DNA from: Afipia clevelandensis ATCC 49720
GTDB taxonomy: Bacteria > Pseudomonadota > Alphaproteobacteria > Rhizobiales > Xanthobacteraceae
DNA length: 64,000 bases
NCBI RefSeq assembly: GCF_000336555.1
Contig: NZ_KB375281.1
Span: 749,803 to 813,802, forward strand
Direction of reading: 5' to 3'
Of the stretch, positions 56,936 to 64,000 are shown piece by piece; positions within the stretch are counted from its first letter, which is position 1; each line of letters starts with the position of its first letter. The notes below the pieces were generated by a model. That model saw only the letters and a list, made by a program, of their open reading frames with translations, did not search any database and was not told the DNA's origin. Position numbers and translations under genes: made by a program.

Positions 56936-58255
56936 ATGCGATTGTCGCGTTATTTTCTGCCAATTCTGAAAGATGCACCCCGCGATGCAGAAATCGTCTC
57001 GCATCGCCTGATGTTGCGCGCGGGCATGATGCGGCAGGAGGCGGCGGGCATCTATGCGTGGCTGCCGCTCGGCTTCCGGGTGCTGAAGAAAATCGAGCAG
57101 ATTGTCCGGGAAGAGCAAAACCGCGCGGGAGCCATCGAGCTTCTGATGCCGACGCTGCAACTGGCGGACCTGTGGCGTGAGAGCGGGCGCTATGACGCTT
57201 ACGGTCCGGAGATGCTGCGCATCGCGGATCGCCACAAGCGCGAGCTGCTGTACGGGCCGACCAACGAGGAAATGATCACGGAAATCTTCCGCGCTTACGT
57301 GAAGTCTTACAGGAGCCTTCCGCTCAATCTCTATCATATTCAATGGAAATTCCGCGACGAGCAGCGTCCGCGTTTCGGCGTGATGCGCGGCCGCGAATTC
57401 CTGATGAAGGATGCCTATTCGTTCGACGTGGACGAGGCAGCGGCGCGCCTGTCCTACAATCGGATGTTTGTGGCCTATCTGCGCACTTTCGCCCGGATGG
57501 GCCTGAAGGCGATCCCGATGCGCGCGGAGACCGGGCCGATCGGCGGCGATCTTAGCCACGAGTTCATCGTGCTGGCAGAGACCGGCGAGTCCGGCGTGTT
57601 CTGCAACAGGGACGTGCTCGACCTGCCGGTGCCGGGCGCCGATGTCGATTACAACGGCGACCTCACCCCGATCATCAAGCAGTGGACCGATCTCTATGCC
57701 GCCACTGAAGATGTTCATGACGCCGCGCGCTATGAGCGCGAAGTGCCGGAAGACAAGCGGGTGCAGACCCGCGGCATCGAGGTCGGACAGATTTTCTATT
57801 TCGGCACCAAGTACTCCGACAGCATGAAGGCGCTGGTGTCCGGTCCCGATGGCGCGGAGAAACCGATCCATGGCGGCTCCTATGGTGTCGGCGTCTCGCG
57901 TCTGGTGGGCGCGATCATCGAGGCCTGCCACGACGAGAACGGCATCAAGTGGCCGGAAGAGGTCGCGCCGTTCCGGGTCGCGGTTCTCAATCTCAAGCAG
58001 GACGACGCGACCACGGGCGAGGCCTGCGAGAAGGTCTACAATGCCCTGAGCGCCAAGGGTGTCGATGTCCTCTACGACGACACCGACCAGCGTCCGGGCG
58101 GCAAGTTCGCCACCGCCGACCTGATCGGCATTCCATGGCAGATCCTGATCGGGCCGCGGGGACTCGCCGAGGGCAAGGTGGAGATCAAGCGCCGCAGCGA
58201 CGGGTCGCGCGAGTTCATGAGCCTGGATGAGACGATCAACCGCTTCACGGCGTGA
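56936..58255 (+). CDS. proS: Prolyl-tRNA synthetase, short form
   Basis: 439 residues. Class II aminoacyl-tRNA synthetase: motif 1 region ([31 protein letters not shown]), motif 2 [25 protein letters not shown], motif 3 [11 protein letters not shown], and a C-terminal anticodon-binding domain. The editing insertion present in E. coli ProS is absent; this short form is normal in alphaproteobacteria. The next lol genes continue the usual order. Confidence 0.95.
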   Translation: MRLSRYFLPILKDAPRDAEIVSHRLMLRAGMMRQEAAGIYAWLPLGFRVLKKIEQIVREEQNRAGAIELLMPTLQLADLWRESGRYDAYGPEMLRIADRHKRELLYGPTNEEMITEIFRAYVKSYRSLPLNLYHIQWKFRDEQRPRFGVMRGREFLMKDAYSFDVDEAAARLSYNRMFVAYLRTFARMGLKAIPMRAETGPIGGDLSHEFIVLAETGESGVFCNRDVLDLPVPGADVDYNGDLTPIIKQWTDLYAATEDVHDAARYEREVPEDKRVQTRGIEVGQIFYFGTKYSDSMKALVSGPDGAEKPIHGGSYGVGVSRLVGAIIEACHDENGIKWPEEVAPFRVAVLNLKQDDATTGEACEKVYNALSAKGVDVLYDDTDQRPGGKFATADLIGIPWQILIGPRGLAEGKVEIKRRSDGSREFMSLDETINRFTA

Positions 58256-58380
58256 ATGACAGCAAATTCATGTACAGGCCTGCTTTCGCACGGTGAATAA
58301 GTCATCGTGCGGTCGCACCCTTTGCTGCCGCCGACTAGAATTAGCCCGATTCGTGTGAAAATCCGGACTATGGAACAGAC

Positions 58381-59649
58381 ATGAGCGAGCCAGTTCGGAC
58401 CCCACCTTTCGCGCCATTTGAATGGATGCTGTCGTCCCGCTACCTGCGGGCGCGGCGGAAGGAAGGGTTCATTTCGGTCATCGCCGGATTTTCGTTTCTC
58501 GGCATCATGCTCGGCGTGGCGACGCTCATCATCGTGATGGCGGTGATGAACGGCTTCCGGAAAGAGCTGCTCGACAAGATTCTCGGCCTCAACGGCCATG
58601 TGGTTGTGCAGCCGCTGGAATCGCCGCTGACCGACTGGAAGGAGGTCGCCGAGCGGATCAGCAAGGTCGACGGAATTCGCCTTGCGGCGCCGGTGGTGGA
58701 CGGGCAGGCGCTGGCGTCGTCGCCTTTCAATGCGTCGGGTGTGTTCGTGCGCGGCATCCGCGCGCAGGACCTCAACGCCGTCACCTCGATCGCCAAGAAC
58801 ATCAAGCAGGGCACGCTGCAAGGATTTGACGAGGGACAGGGCGTCGCGATCGGCCGCCGTCTTGCCGATCAGTTATCGCTGCGCGCCGGCGACAGCATCA
58901 CACTGGTCGCGCCGCGCGGCGCGGTGACACCGATGGGCACGACGCCGCGCATCAAGCCGTACAAGGTTGCAGCGGTGTTCGAGATCGGCATGTCCGAATA
59001 CGACGCCTCGTTCGTGTTCATGCCGCTGGCCGAGGCGCAGGCCTATTTCAACCGCGCCAACGACGTCACTGCCATTGAGGTCTATACCGTCAATCCCGAC
59101 AAGATCGACGTTTACCGCAAGTCGGTGACCGAGGCGGCGCAGCGGCCGATCTTCCTCGTCGACTGGCGGCGGCGCAATGCGACGTTCTTCAACGCGCTGC
59201 AGGTCGAACGCAACGTGATGTTCCTGATTTTGACGCTCATTGTTTTGGTGGCGGCGCTGAACATCGTGTCCGGCCTCATCATGCTGGTGAAGGACAAGGG
59301 ACAGGACATTGCGATCCTGCGCACGATGGGCGCCTCGCAAGGCTCGGTGATGCGGGTGTTCCTGATTACCGGCGCGGCCATCGGCGTGGTCGGAACGCTG
59401 GTCGGCTTTCTGCTCGGGCTGCTGGTGTGTCTCAATATCGAAAGCATCCGCCAGTTCATCTCGTGGATGACCAATACCGAACTGTTCTCGCCCGAACTCT
59501 ATTTCCTGTCCAAACTTCCGGCTGAAGTCGATGTCGGAGAAACCACGGCGGTCGTGATCATGGCGCTGACGTTATCGTTTCTGGCGACGCTGTATCCGTC
59601 GTGGCGTGCGGCGCGCCTCGATCCCATCGAAGCTCTGAGGTACGAGTGA
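58381..59649 (+). CDS. lolC: Lipoprotein-releasing ABC permease (LolC/LolE family)
   Basis: 422 residues. One N-terminal membrane segment (about 38-60), a large periplasmic domain, and three C-terminal membrane segments with the motif [19 protein letters not shown] and the closing [15 protein letters not shown]. It extracts lipoproteins from the inner membrane for LolA. Only one permease is encoded, so it may act as a homodimer. lolD follows directly. Confidence 0.93.
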   Translation: MSEPVRTPPFAPFEWMLSSRYLRARRKEGFISVIAGFSFLGIMLGVATLIIVMAVMNGFRKELLDKILGLNGHVVVQPLESPLTDWKEVAERISKVDGIRLAAPVVDGQALASSPFNASGVFVRGIRAQDLNAVTSIAKNIKQGTLQGFDEGQGVAIGRRLADQLSLRAGDSITLVAPRGAVTPMGTTPRIKPYKVAAVFEIGMSEYDASFVFMPLAEAQAYFNRANDVTAIEVYTVNPDKIDVYRKSVTEAAQRPIFLVDWRRRNATFFNALQVERNVMFLILTLIVLVAALNIVSGLIMLVKDKGQDIAILRTMGASQGSVMRVFLITGAAIGVVGTLVGFLLGLLVCLNIESIRQFISWMTNTELFSPELYFLSKLPAEVDVGETTAVVIMALTLSFLATLYPSWRAARLDPIEALRYE

Positions 59650-59657
59650 GCGCACCG

Positions 59658-60356
59658 ATGGAGCAGGGGGAAAATGGCGTTCCGGTCGTGTATCTGCACG
59701 ACGTCCGCAGGCGCTACAAGCAAGGCGAAGCAACGCTGACCATTCTCGACGGCGCCAATCTGGCGCTGTGGGAAGGGCAGTCGGTGGCGCTGGTGGCCCC
59801 GTCGGGCACCGGCAAGTCGACGCTGTTGCACATCGCGGGTCTCTTGGAGCAGGCGGACGAGGGCGAGGTCTATGTCGGCGGCACCGCGACGTCGGGATTG
59901 TCCGACGTCGAACGCACGCAGATTCGCCGCACGGATATCGGCTTCGTCTATCAGTCGCATCGGCTGCTGCCGGAGTTCTCGGCGCTTGAAAACGTCATGC
60001 TGCCACAGATGATCCGCGGCCTGCCGAAGAAGGAAACCGTCAGGCGCTCGCAGGAAATCCTGGCCTATCTCGGCCTCGGCGAGCGCATCACCCATCGGCC
60101 GGCCGAATTGTCTGGCGGTGAACAGCAGCGCGTGGCCATTGCCCGCGCGGTCGCCAATGCGCCGCGGATATTGCTGGCGGACGAGCCGACCGGAAATCTC
60201 GATCCGGACACCGCAGAGCACGTCTTCAAGGCGCTCAATCAACTGGTGCGGGCGACGCGCGTCGCGATGCTGATCGCGACGCATAACATGGAGCTGGCGG
60301 CCCGCATGGACCGGCGCGTTTCACTCCAGAACGGCCACGTCGTCGAACTGGACTGA
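59658..60356 (+). CDS. lolD: Lipoprotein-releasing ABC ATPase LolD
   Basis: 232 residues. Walker [13 protein letters not shown]-loop [18 protein letters not shown] typical of LolD, ABC signature [14 protein letters not shown], Walker [13 protein letters not shown] and the H-loop. It powers lipoprotein release. An upstream GTG at 59646 overlaps the permease stop (GTGA) and has GAGG before it; it is equally possible as start. Confidence 0.92.
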   Translation: MEQGENGVPVVYLHDVRRRYKQGEATLTILDGANLALWEGQSVALVAPSGTGKSTLLHIAGLLEQADEGEVYVGGTATSGLSDVERTQIRRTDIGFVYQSHRLLPEFSALENVMLPQMIRGLPKKETVRRSQEILAYLGLGERITHRPAELSGGEQQRVAIARAVANAPRILLADEPTGNLDPDTAEHVFKALNQLVRATRVAMLIATHNMELAARMDRRVSLQNGHVVELD

Positions 60357-60366
60357 GTGTGTGCGC

Positions 60367-60636
60367 TCAGTAGTAGCCGCGCTGGACCCGGCGGCGCGGC
60401 TGATACACCGGCTCATCGTCGCTGTAAGCGAAATAGGGATTGGCGTAACAGCCGGCGTAGGTGCCGGCCGCTGTTGCCTGACATTGCTGATAGGTCGAGA
60501 AGCGGCAGTCGCCCTGGCCGGTGGCGATGTCACGGCCCTGCAGGCAGAACGGATAGTTGCCTCCGGCCTGTGCCGGTGCGGACTGGACGGCGAAACCGGT
60601 GCCAAGCACCGCGAGGGCGAAAAATAGATTGCGCAT
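60367..60636 (-). CDS. DUF3551 family exported protein
   Basis: 89 residues. Signal peptide (cleavage near AQA-GGN, about residue 24), then NYPFCLQGRDIATGQGDCRFSTYQQCQATAAGTYAGCYANPYF with four cysteines, the DUF3551 pattern common in Bradyrhizobium relatives, and a Tyr/Arg-rich tail. Function unknown. Convergent with lolD. Confidence 0.85.
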   Translation of the reverse strand: MRNLFFALAVLGTGFAVQSAPAQAGGNYPFCLQGRDIATGQGDCRFSTYQQCQATAAGTYAGCYANPYFAYSDDEPVYQPRRRVQRGYY

Positions 60637-60800
60637 TGTGATCTCCTGCCGGGTCGTCCCGGAAACTTAAACTGTTGAAGCCAGATCGTTTTTAACAGCG
60701 CCCGTCAACTCACGTTCCTGCGGGGCTGTTGATGGATTCAGACACGTCACGGACTGTTTACGTTTCGTTAGCATTGGCGGCTGGCGGTGAACTCCGGCGC

Positions 60801-60828
60801 TTGACTCAAAGAACAAAAAAGGAACAAT
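60801..60828 (+). promoter_or_regulatory. Candidate promoter of the 32-aa peptide gene
   Basis: TTGACT at 60801-60806, a 16-nt spacer, then AACAAT at 60823-60828 (four of six consensus bases). The LexA-type boxes overlap its spacer and -10. Confidence 0.5.
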
Positions 60829-60843
60829 GTTCTTATTACGTTC
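60811..60843. promoter_or_regulatory. Two LexA-type SOS boxes
   Basis: GAAC-N7-GAAC at 60811-60825 and GTTC-N7-GTTC at 60829-60843, three bases apart and facing each other. GTTC-N7-GTTC is the established alphaproteobacterial LexA box; both halves are exact. They overlap the promoter of the small peptide gene. Confidence 0.8.
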
Positions 60844-60911
60844 TCATAGAGTCGTATCGGAGAGCCGGTCGTTTCGGATCGTCGATAGAGCGTCGAATAG
60901 GGAGTTCGGTC

Positions 60912-61010
60912 ATGTTGAAGACATTCGTTGAAGAAGCTGCTGCGTTGACCTCGGTGATCTTGTTCGTCGGAATGATCGCCATCTGGGCACAGGTCATTCC
61001 TCAGATGTAG
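60912..61010 (+). CDS. 32-aa single-pass membrane peptide under SOS boxes, SidA-like in type
   Basis: 32 residues: a short acidic/amphipathic N-terminus (MLKTFVEEAAALTS), one hydrophobic segment (about residues 12-27, VILFVGMIAIWAQV), and a tail VIPQM. GGAG lies 7 nt before the ATG. The gene sits 68 bp downstream of two exact LexA boxes. In size, topology and SOS control it resembles SidA of Caulobacter, a 29-residue SOS-induced division inhibitor that binds FtsW. I did not compare sequences. dnaE follows 188 bp later on the same strand. Confidence 0.7.
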   Translation: MLKTFVEEAAALTSVILFVGMIAIWAQVIPQM

Positions 61011-61021
61011 TGACGTGCCCG

Positions 61022-61040
61022 GCCCCGGACCATCCGGGGC
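61022..61040 (+). terminator. Hairpin between the 32-aa gene and dnaE
   Basis: GCCCCGGA (61022-61029) pairs with TCCGGGGC (61033-61040), loop CCA. There is no T-run; partial termination or an mRNA 3' end is possible. Confidence 0.4.
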
Positions 61041-61198
61041 TGGGGAAAACGATGATGGACCCGGCATAGATCGGCGGGTCCGCGTCTGCTGCATGGACAC
61101 CTGTTGTACAAGGCACCACCATCGACCCTCATGAGTCGTTCCGTCATCGCAAAAGGTTCACTGCGCCGGTGAGTCCTGCGAAGGTTGCCAAGGTCCAC

Positions 61199-64000
61199 AT
61201 GTCAAAAGCTGGTTCGCCGAAGCCGTCCGCACTCGATCCCGGATTCGTGCATCTGCACGTCCATTCGGCCTATTCGCTGCTGCAGGGCTCGATCACCATC
61301 GGCAAGCTGGTGGAACTCGCCAAGGCCGACCACCAGCCCGCGCTGGCGTTGACCGACAATGACAACATGTTCGGCGCGCTGGAATTCTCCGACAAGGTTG
61401 CCGGTTACGGCATTCAGCCGATCACCGGCTGCGCGACGGCGGTGGATTTCGGCGATCAGGACCCGGCGGCGCGCAATGCGCTTGCGCCGGCGCGGATTGT
61501 CCTGCTGGCGACCAATGAGGACGGCTACCGCAGCCTGATGAAGCTCAATTCCCGCGCGTTCCATGAGACGCCAGTGAACCATGCGCCGCATATCAAGATC
61601 GACTGGCTCGACGGCGAGACCGGCGGCCTGATTGCGCTGACCGGCGGACCGGAAGGCCCGATCGCGCAGGCGATCAATGCCGAGCAGCCGGCTCTGGCGC
61701 AGGCGCGCTGTGATGTACTCGCCAAACTGTTCGGCGACCGGCTTTACATCGAACTGCAGCGCCATGGCATGGAGAGTGAGCGCCGCTGCGAGTCCGCGCT
61801 GATCGACATGGCCTATGCCATGAGCGTGCCGCTGGTTGCGACCAACCAGCCGTACTTCGCCAGCGCCGACGACTACGAGGCACACGACGCGCTGCTATGC
61901 ATCGCGGGCGGGCGTCTGGTGTCGGAAACCGACCGCGACCAGTTGACGCCGGATCATCGCTTCAAGACCCGCGCCGAAATGGCGATGCTGTTCGCCGATC
62001 TGCCGGAAGCATTGGCGTCCACCGTCGAGATCGCCAGGCGCTGCGCCTACCGGCCGCGCACGCGCAAGCCGATTCTGCCGCGCTTCACAGTGGGCGGCGA
62101 CAATGCAGCCGACGGCGAAAACGCCGAGGCCGAGGAACTTCGCCGTCAGGCCGAGGATGGGCTTGCCTGGCGTTTGCAGAAGTACGGCCTGGCACCTGGC
62201 ACCACTGAAGAAGATTACGCAAAGCGTCTGGCGTTCGAGATCGACGTCATCACGCGCATGAAATATCCCGGCTACTTCCTGATCGTGTCGGACTTCATCA
62301 AACACGCCAAGTCAAAGGGCATTCCGGTGGGGCCGGGGCGCGGTTCGGGCGCGGGTTCGCTGGTCGCCTATGCACTGACCATTACCGACCTCGATCCGAT
62401 CCGCTTTGGCTTGCTGTTCGAGCGCTTCCTCAATCCGGAACGTGTCTCGATGCCGGATTTCGACATCGACTTCTGTCAGGACCGCCGCGGCGAAGTCATC
62501 CGCTACGTGCAGGAGCGGTATGGCCGCGAGCAGGTCGGGCAGATCATTACCTTCGGAACCTTGCAGGCGCGCGGTGTGCTGCGCGACGTGGGCCGCGTGC
62601 TGCAGATGCCATACGGGCAGGTGGACCGGCTGACCAAGCTGGTGCCGCAGAATCCGGCTGCGCCGGTGACGCTTGCAAAGGCCATCGAGAGCGAGCCGAA
62701 GCTGCAGGCGTTCCGCGACGAAGACCCTGTGATCGCGCGCGCGTTCGATATCGCGCAGCGTCTTGAAGGCCTGACGCGCCACGCCTCGACCCACGCGGCG
62801 GGTATCGTGATTGGCGACCGGCCTTTGAGTGAACTCGTGCCGATGTACCGCGATCCGAAATCGGACATGCCGGTCACCCAGTTCAACATGAAATGGGTCG
62901 AGCCTGCGGGCCTCGTGAAGTTCGACTTTCTTGGCTTGAAGACGCTGACCGTGCTCGATGTCGCGGTGAAACTGCTTAAGCAGCGCAACACCGACGTCGA
63001 TCTGGCGCATCTGCCGCTCGATGATAAGAAAAGTTACGAGATGCTGGCGCGCGGCGAAGTGGTCGGCGTGTTCCAGGTTGAAAGTCAGGGCATGCGCCGC
63101 GCGCTGGTCGACATGCGGCCGGACCGTCTGGAAGACCTGATCGCGCTGGTGGCGCTGTATCGCCCGGGTCCGATGGCGAACATCCCGACCTACTGCGCAC
63201 GCAAGCATGGCGACGAAGAGTCGGACTACATGCATCCGATGCTGGAGCCGATCCTGAAGGAAACCTTCGGCGTCATCATCTATCAGGAACAGGTGATGCA
63301 GATCGCGCAGGTGATGGCGGGCTATTCGCTCGGCGACGCCGACCTGTTGCGCCGCGCGATGGGCAAGAAGATCCGCGCGGAGATGGACAAGCAGCGCGAG
63401 ATTTTCGTCGCGGGCGCGACCAGAAACAATGTGCCGAAGGGGCAGGCCGAGACGATTTTTGAACTGCTGGCGAAGTTCGCGGATTACGGCTTCAACAAGA
63501 GCCACGCCGCGGCCTATGCGCTGGTGTCGTTTCAGACCGCCTATATGAAGGCCCATTATCCGGTGGAGTTTATCGCGGCGTCGATGACGCTCGACATGAA
63601 CAACACCGACAAGCTTTCTGAATTCCGCGCTGAGGCGCAGCGGCTCGGCATCAAGGTCGAACCGCCGTCGGTCAATCGCTCGGGTCCGACTTTCGAGGTC
63701 AGCGACAACACAATCTACTACGCGCTCGCCGCGCTCAAGGGCGTCGGCCAGCAGGCGGTGGAGATGATCGTCGAGGCGAGGGGTGATCGGCCCTTCACGT
63801 CGCTGGCCGATTTCGCCTCGCGCGTCAGCCCGCGCGCGATCAACAAGCGCGTGGTGGAAAGCCTCGCGGCCGCCGGTGCGTTCGATTGCCTCGACAGCAA
63901 CCGCGCGCGCGTGTTCGCAGGCGCCGATGCGATTATCGCGGCATGTCAGCGCAGCCACGAGGCCGCGACTAGTGGTCAGAACGACATGTTTGGCGGCATG
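61199..64000 (+). CDS. dnaE: DNA polymerase III alpha subunit, 3' end outside window
   Basis: 934 codons visible, no stop before the edge. PHP domain at the N-terminus (FVHLHVHSAYSLLQGSITIG), then the polymerase core with GPGRGSGAGSLVAYALTITDLDP, the catalytic acidic motif PDFDIDFCQDRRGEVIRYV, and LYRPGPMANIP. It is the replicative polymerase; normal length is about 1150-1180, so about 230 residues are missing. ATG at 61199 with AAGG upstream; an in-frame GTG at 61169 is possible. Its position behind the SOS boxes suggests it may be partly damage-inducible. Confidence 0.95.
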   Translation, partial: MSKAGSPKPSALDPGFVHLHVHSAYSLLQGSITIGKLVELAKADHQPALALTDNDNMFGALEFSDKVAGYGIQPITGCATAVDFGDQDPAARNALAPARIVLLATNEDGYRSLMKLNSRAFHETPVNHAPHIKIDWLDGETGGLIALTGGPEGPIAQAINAEQPALAQARCDVLAKLFGDRLYIELQRHGMESERRCESALIDMAYAMSVPLVATNQPYFASADDYEAHDALLCIAGGRLVSETDRDQLTPDHRFKTRAEMAMLFADLPEALASTVEIARRCAYRPRTRKPILPRFTVGGDNAADGENAEAEELRRQAEDGLAWRLQKYGLAPGTTEEDYAKRLAFEIDVITRMKYPGYFLIVSDFIKHAKSKGIPVGPGRGSGAGSLVAYALTITDLDPIRFGLLFERFLNPERVSMPDFDIDFCQDRRGEVIRYVQERYGREQVGQIITFGTLQARGVLRDVGRVLQMPYGQVDRLTKLVPQNPAAPVTLAKAIESEPKLQAFRDEDPVIARAFDIAQRLEGLTRHASTHAAGIVIGDRPLSELVPMYRDPKSDMPVTQFNMKWVEPAGLVKFDFLGLKTLTVLDVAVKLLKQRNTDVDLAHLPLDDKKSYEMLARGEVVGVFQVESQGMRRALVDMRPDRLEDLIALVALYRPGPMANIPTYCARKHGDEESDYMHPMLEPILKETFGVIIYQEQVMQIAQVMAGYSLGDADLLRRAMGKKIRAEMDKQREIFVAGATRNNVPKGQAETIFELLAKFADYGFNKSHAAAYALVSFQTAYMKAHYPVEFIAASMTLDMNNTDKLSEFRAEAQRLGIKVEPPSVNRSGPTFEVSDNTIYYALAALKGVGQQAVEMIVEARGDRPFTSLADFASRVSPRAINKRVVESLAAAGAFDCLDSNRARVFAGADAIIAACQRSHEAATSGQNDMFGGM

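Overview
The window looks like a chromosome segment of an alphaproteobacterium of the Bradyrhizobium / Rhodopseudomonas / Afipia / Nitrobacter group. The evidence is the high GC content, the order tig-clpP-clpX-lon-hup-nuoA..N-birA-rnj-mce-DUF1467-proS-lol-dnaE, a ClpS2-type adaptor, DUF3551-, KTSC- and DUF1467-type small proteins, and a long inverted intergenic repeat of a kind I remember from this group. The assignment rests on gene content and protein similarity recalled by eye; no search was run.

Layout. 1-10.8 kb: single-gene units (cupin, orphan branched-chain-amino-acid-type binding protein, KTSC protein, ClpS2, two alpha/beta hydrolases, GAF-GGDEF-PilZ protein, Sel1-repeat protein, HTH/GIY-YIG nuclease, zinc-ribbon protein, MliC-type lysozyme inhibitor, FMN reductase, and a multicopper-oxidase-fold protein that has lost most copper ligands). 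10.8-26.8 kb: the proteostasis region (tRNA-Leu, tig, MaoC, clpP, clpX, lon, tRNA-Val, pepT, HU, tRNA-Asp). A four-gene unit sits between clpP and clpX: an exported TPR-CHAT caspase-like protein, a small exported protein, and two zinc-ribbon proteins, one of them multi-spanning in the membrane. 27-28 kb: a tartrate/D-malate dehydrogenase-type enzyme.

28.3-43.9 kb: all fourteen complex I genes, nuoA to nuoN, mostly overlapping. They are interrupted by an FkbM-type methyltransferase gene between nuoD and nuoE and by a 59-codon two-helix membrane protein gene between nuoE and nuoF. birA, rnj, mce and a DUF1467 gene follow. 47.1-56.8 kb: a minus-strand metal/siderophore-uptake block inserted between the DUF1467 gene and proS. 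It has three TonB-dependent receptors with closely related leaders and signal peptides, two near-identical DUF2946-type genes, an exported DJ-1/PfpI protein and a copper-uptake-associated protein. A 486-bp direct repeat flanks one receptor module. 56.9-64 kb: proS, a LolC/E permease, lolD, a DUF3551 protein, a 32-codon membrane peptide gene behind two LexA-type boxes, and the start of dnaE, which runs off the right edge.

The backbone appears conserved, and the novelty lies in what is inserted into it. The best leads are the SOS-box-controlled 32-aa membrane peptide next to dnaE (it resembles the Caulobacter division inhibitor SidA in type), the CHAT/zinc-ribbon module between clpP and clpX, the additions inside the nuo operon, and the repeat-flanked TonB receptor cassettes.
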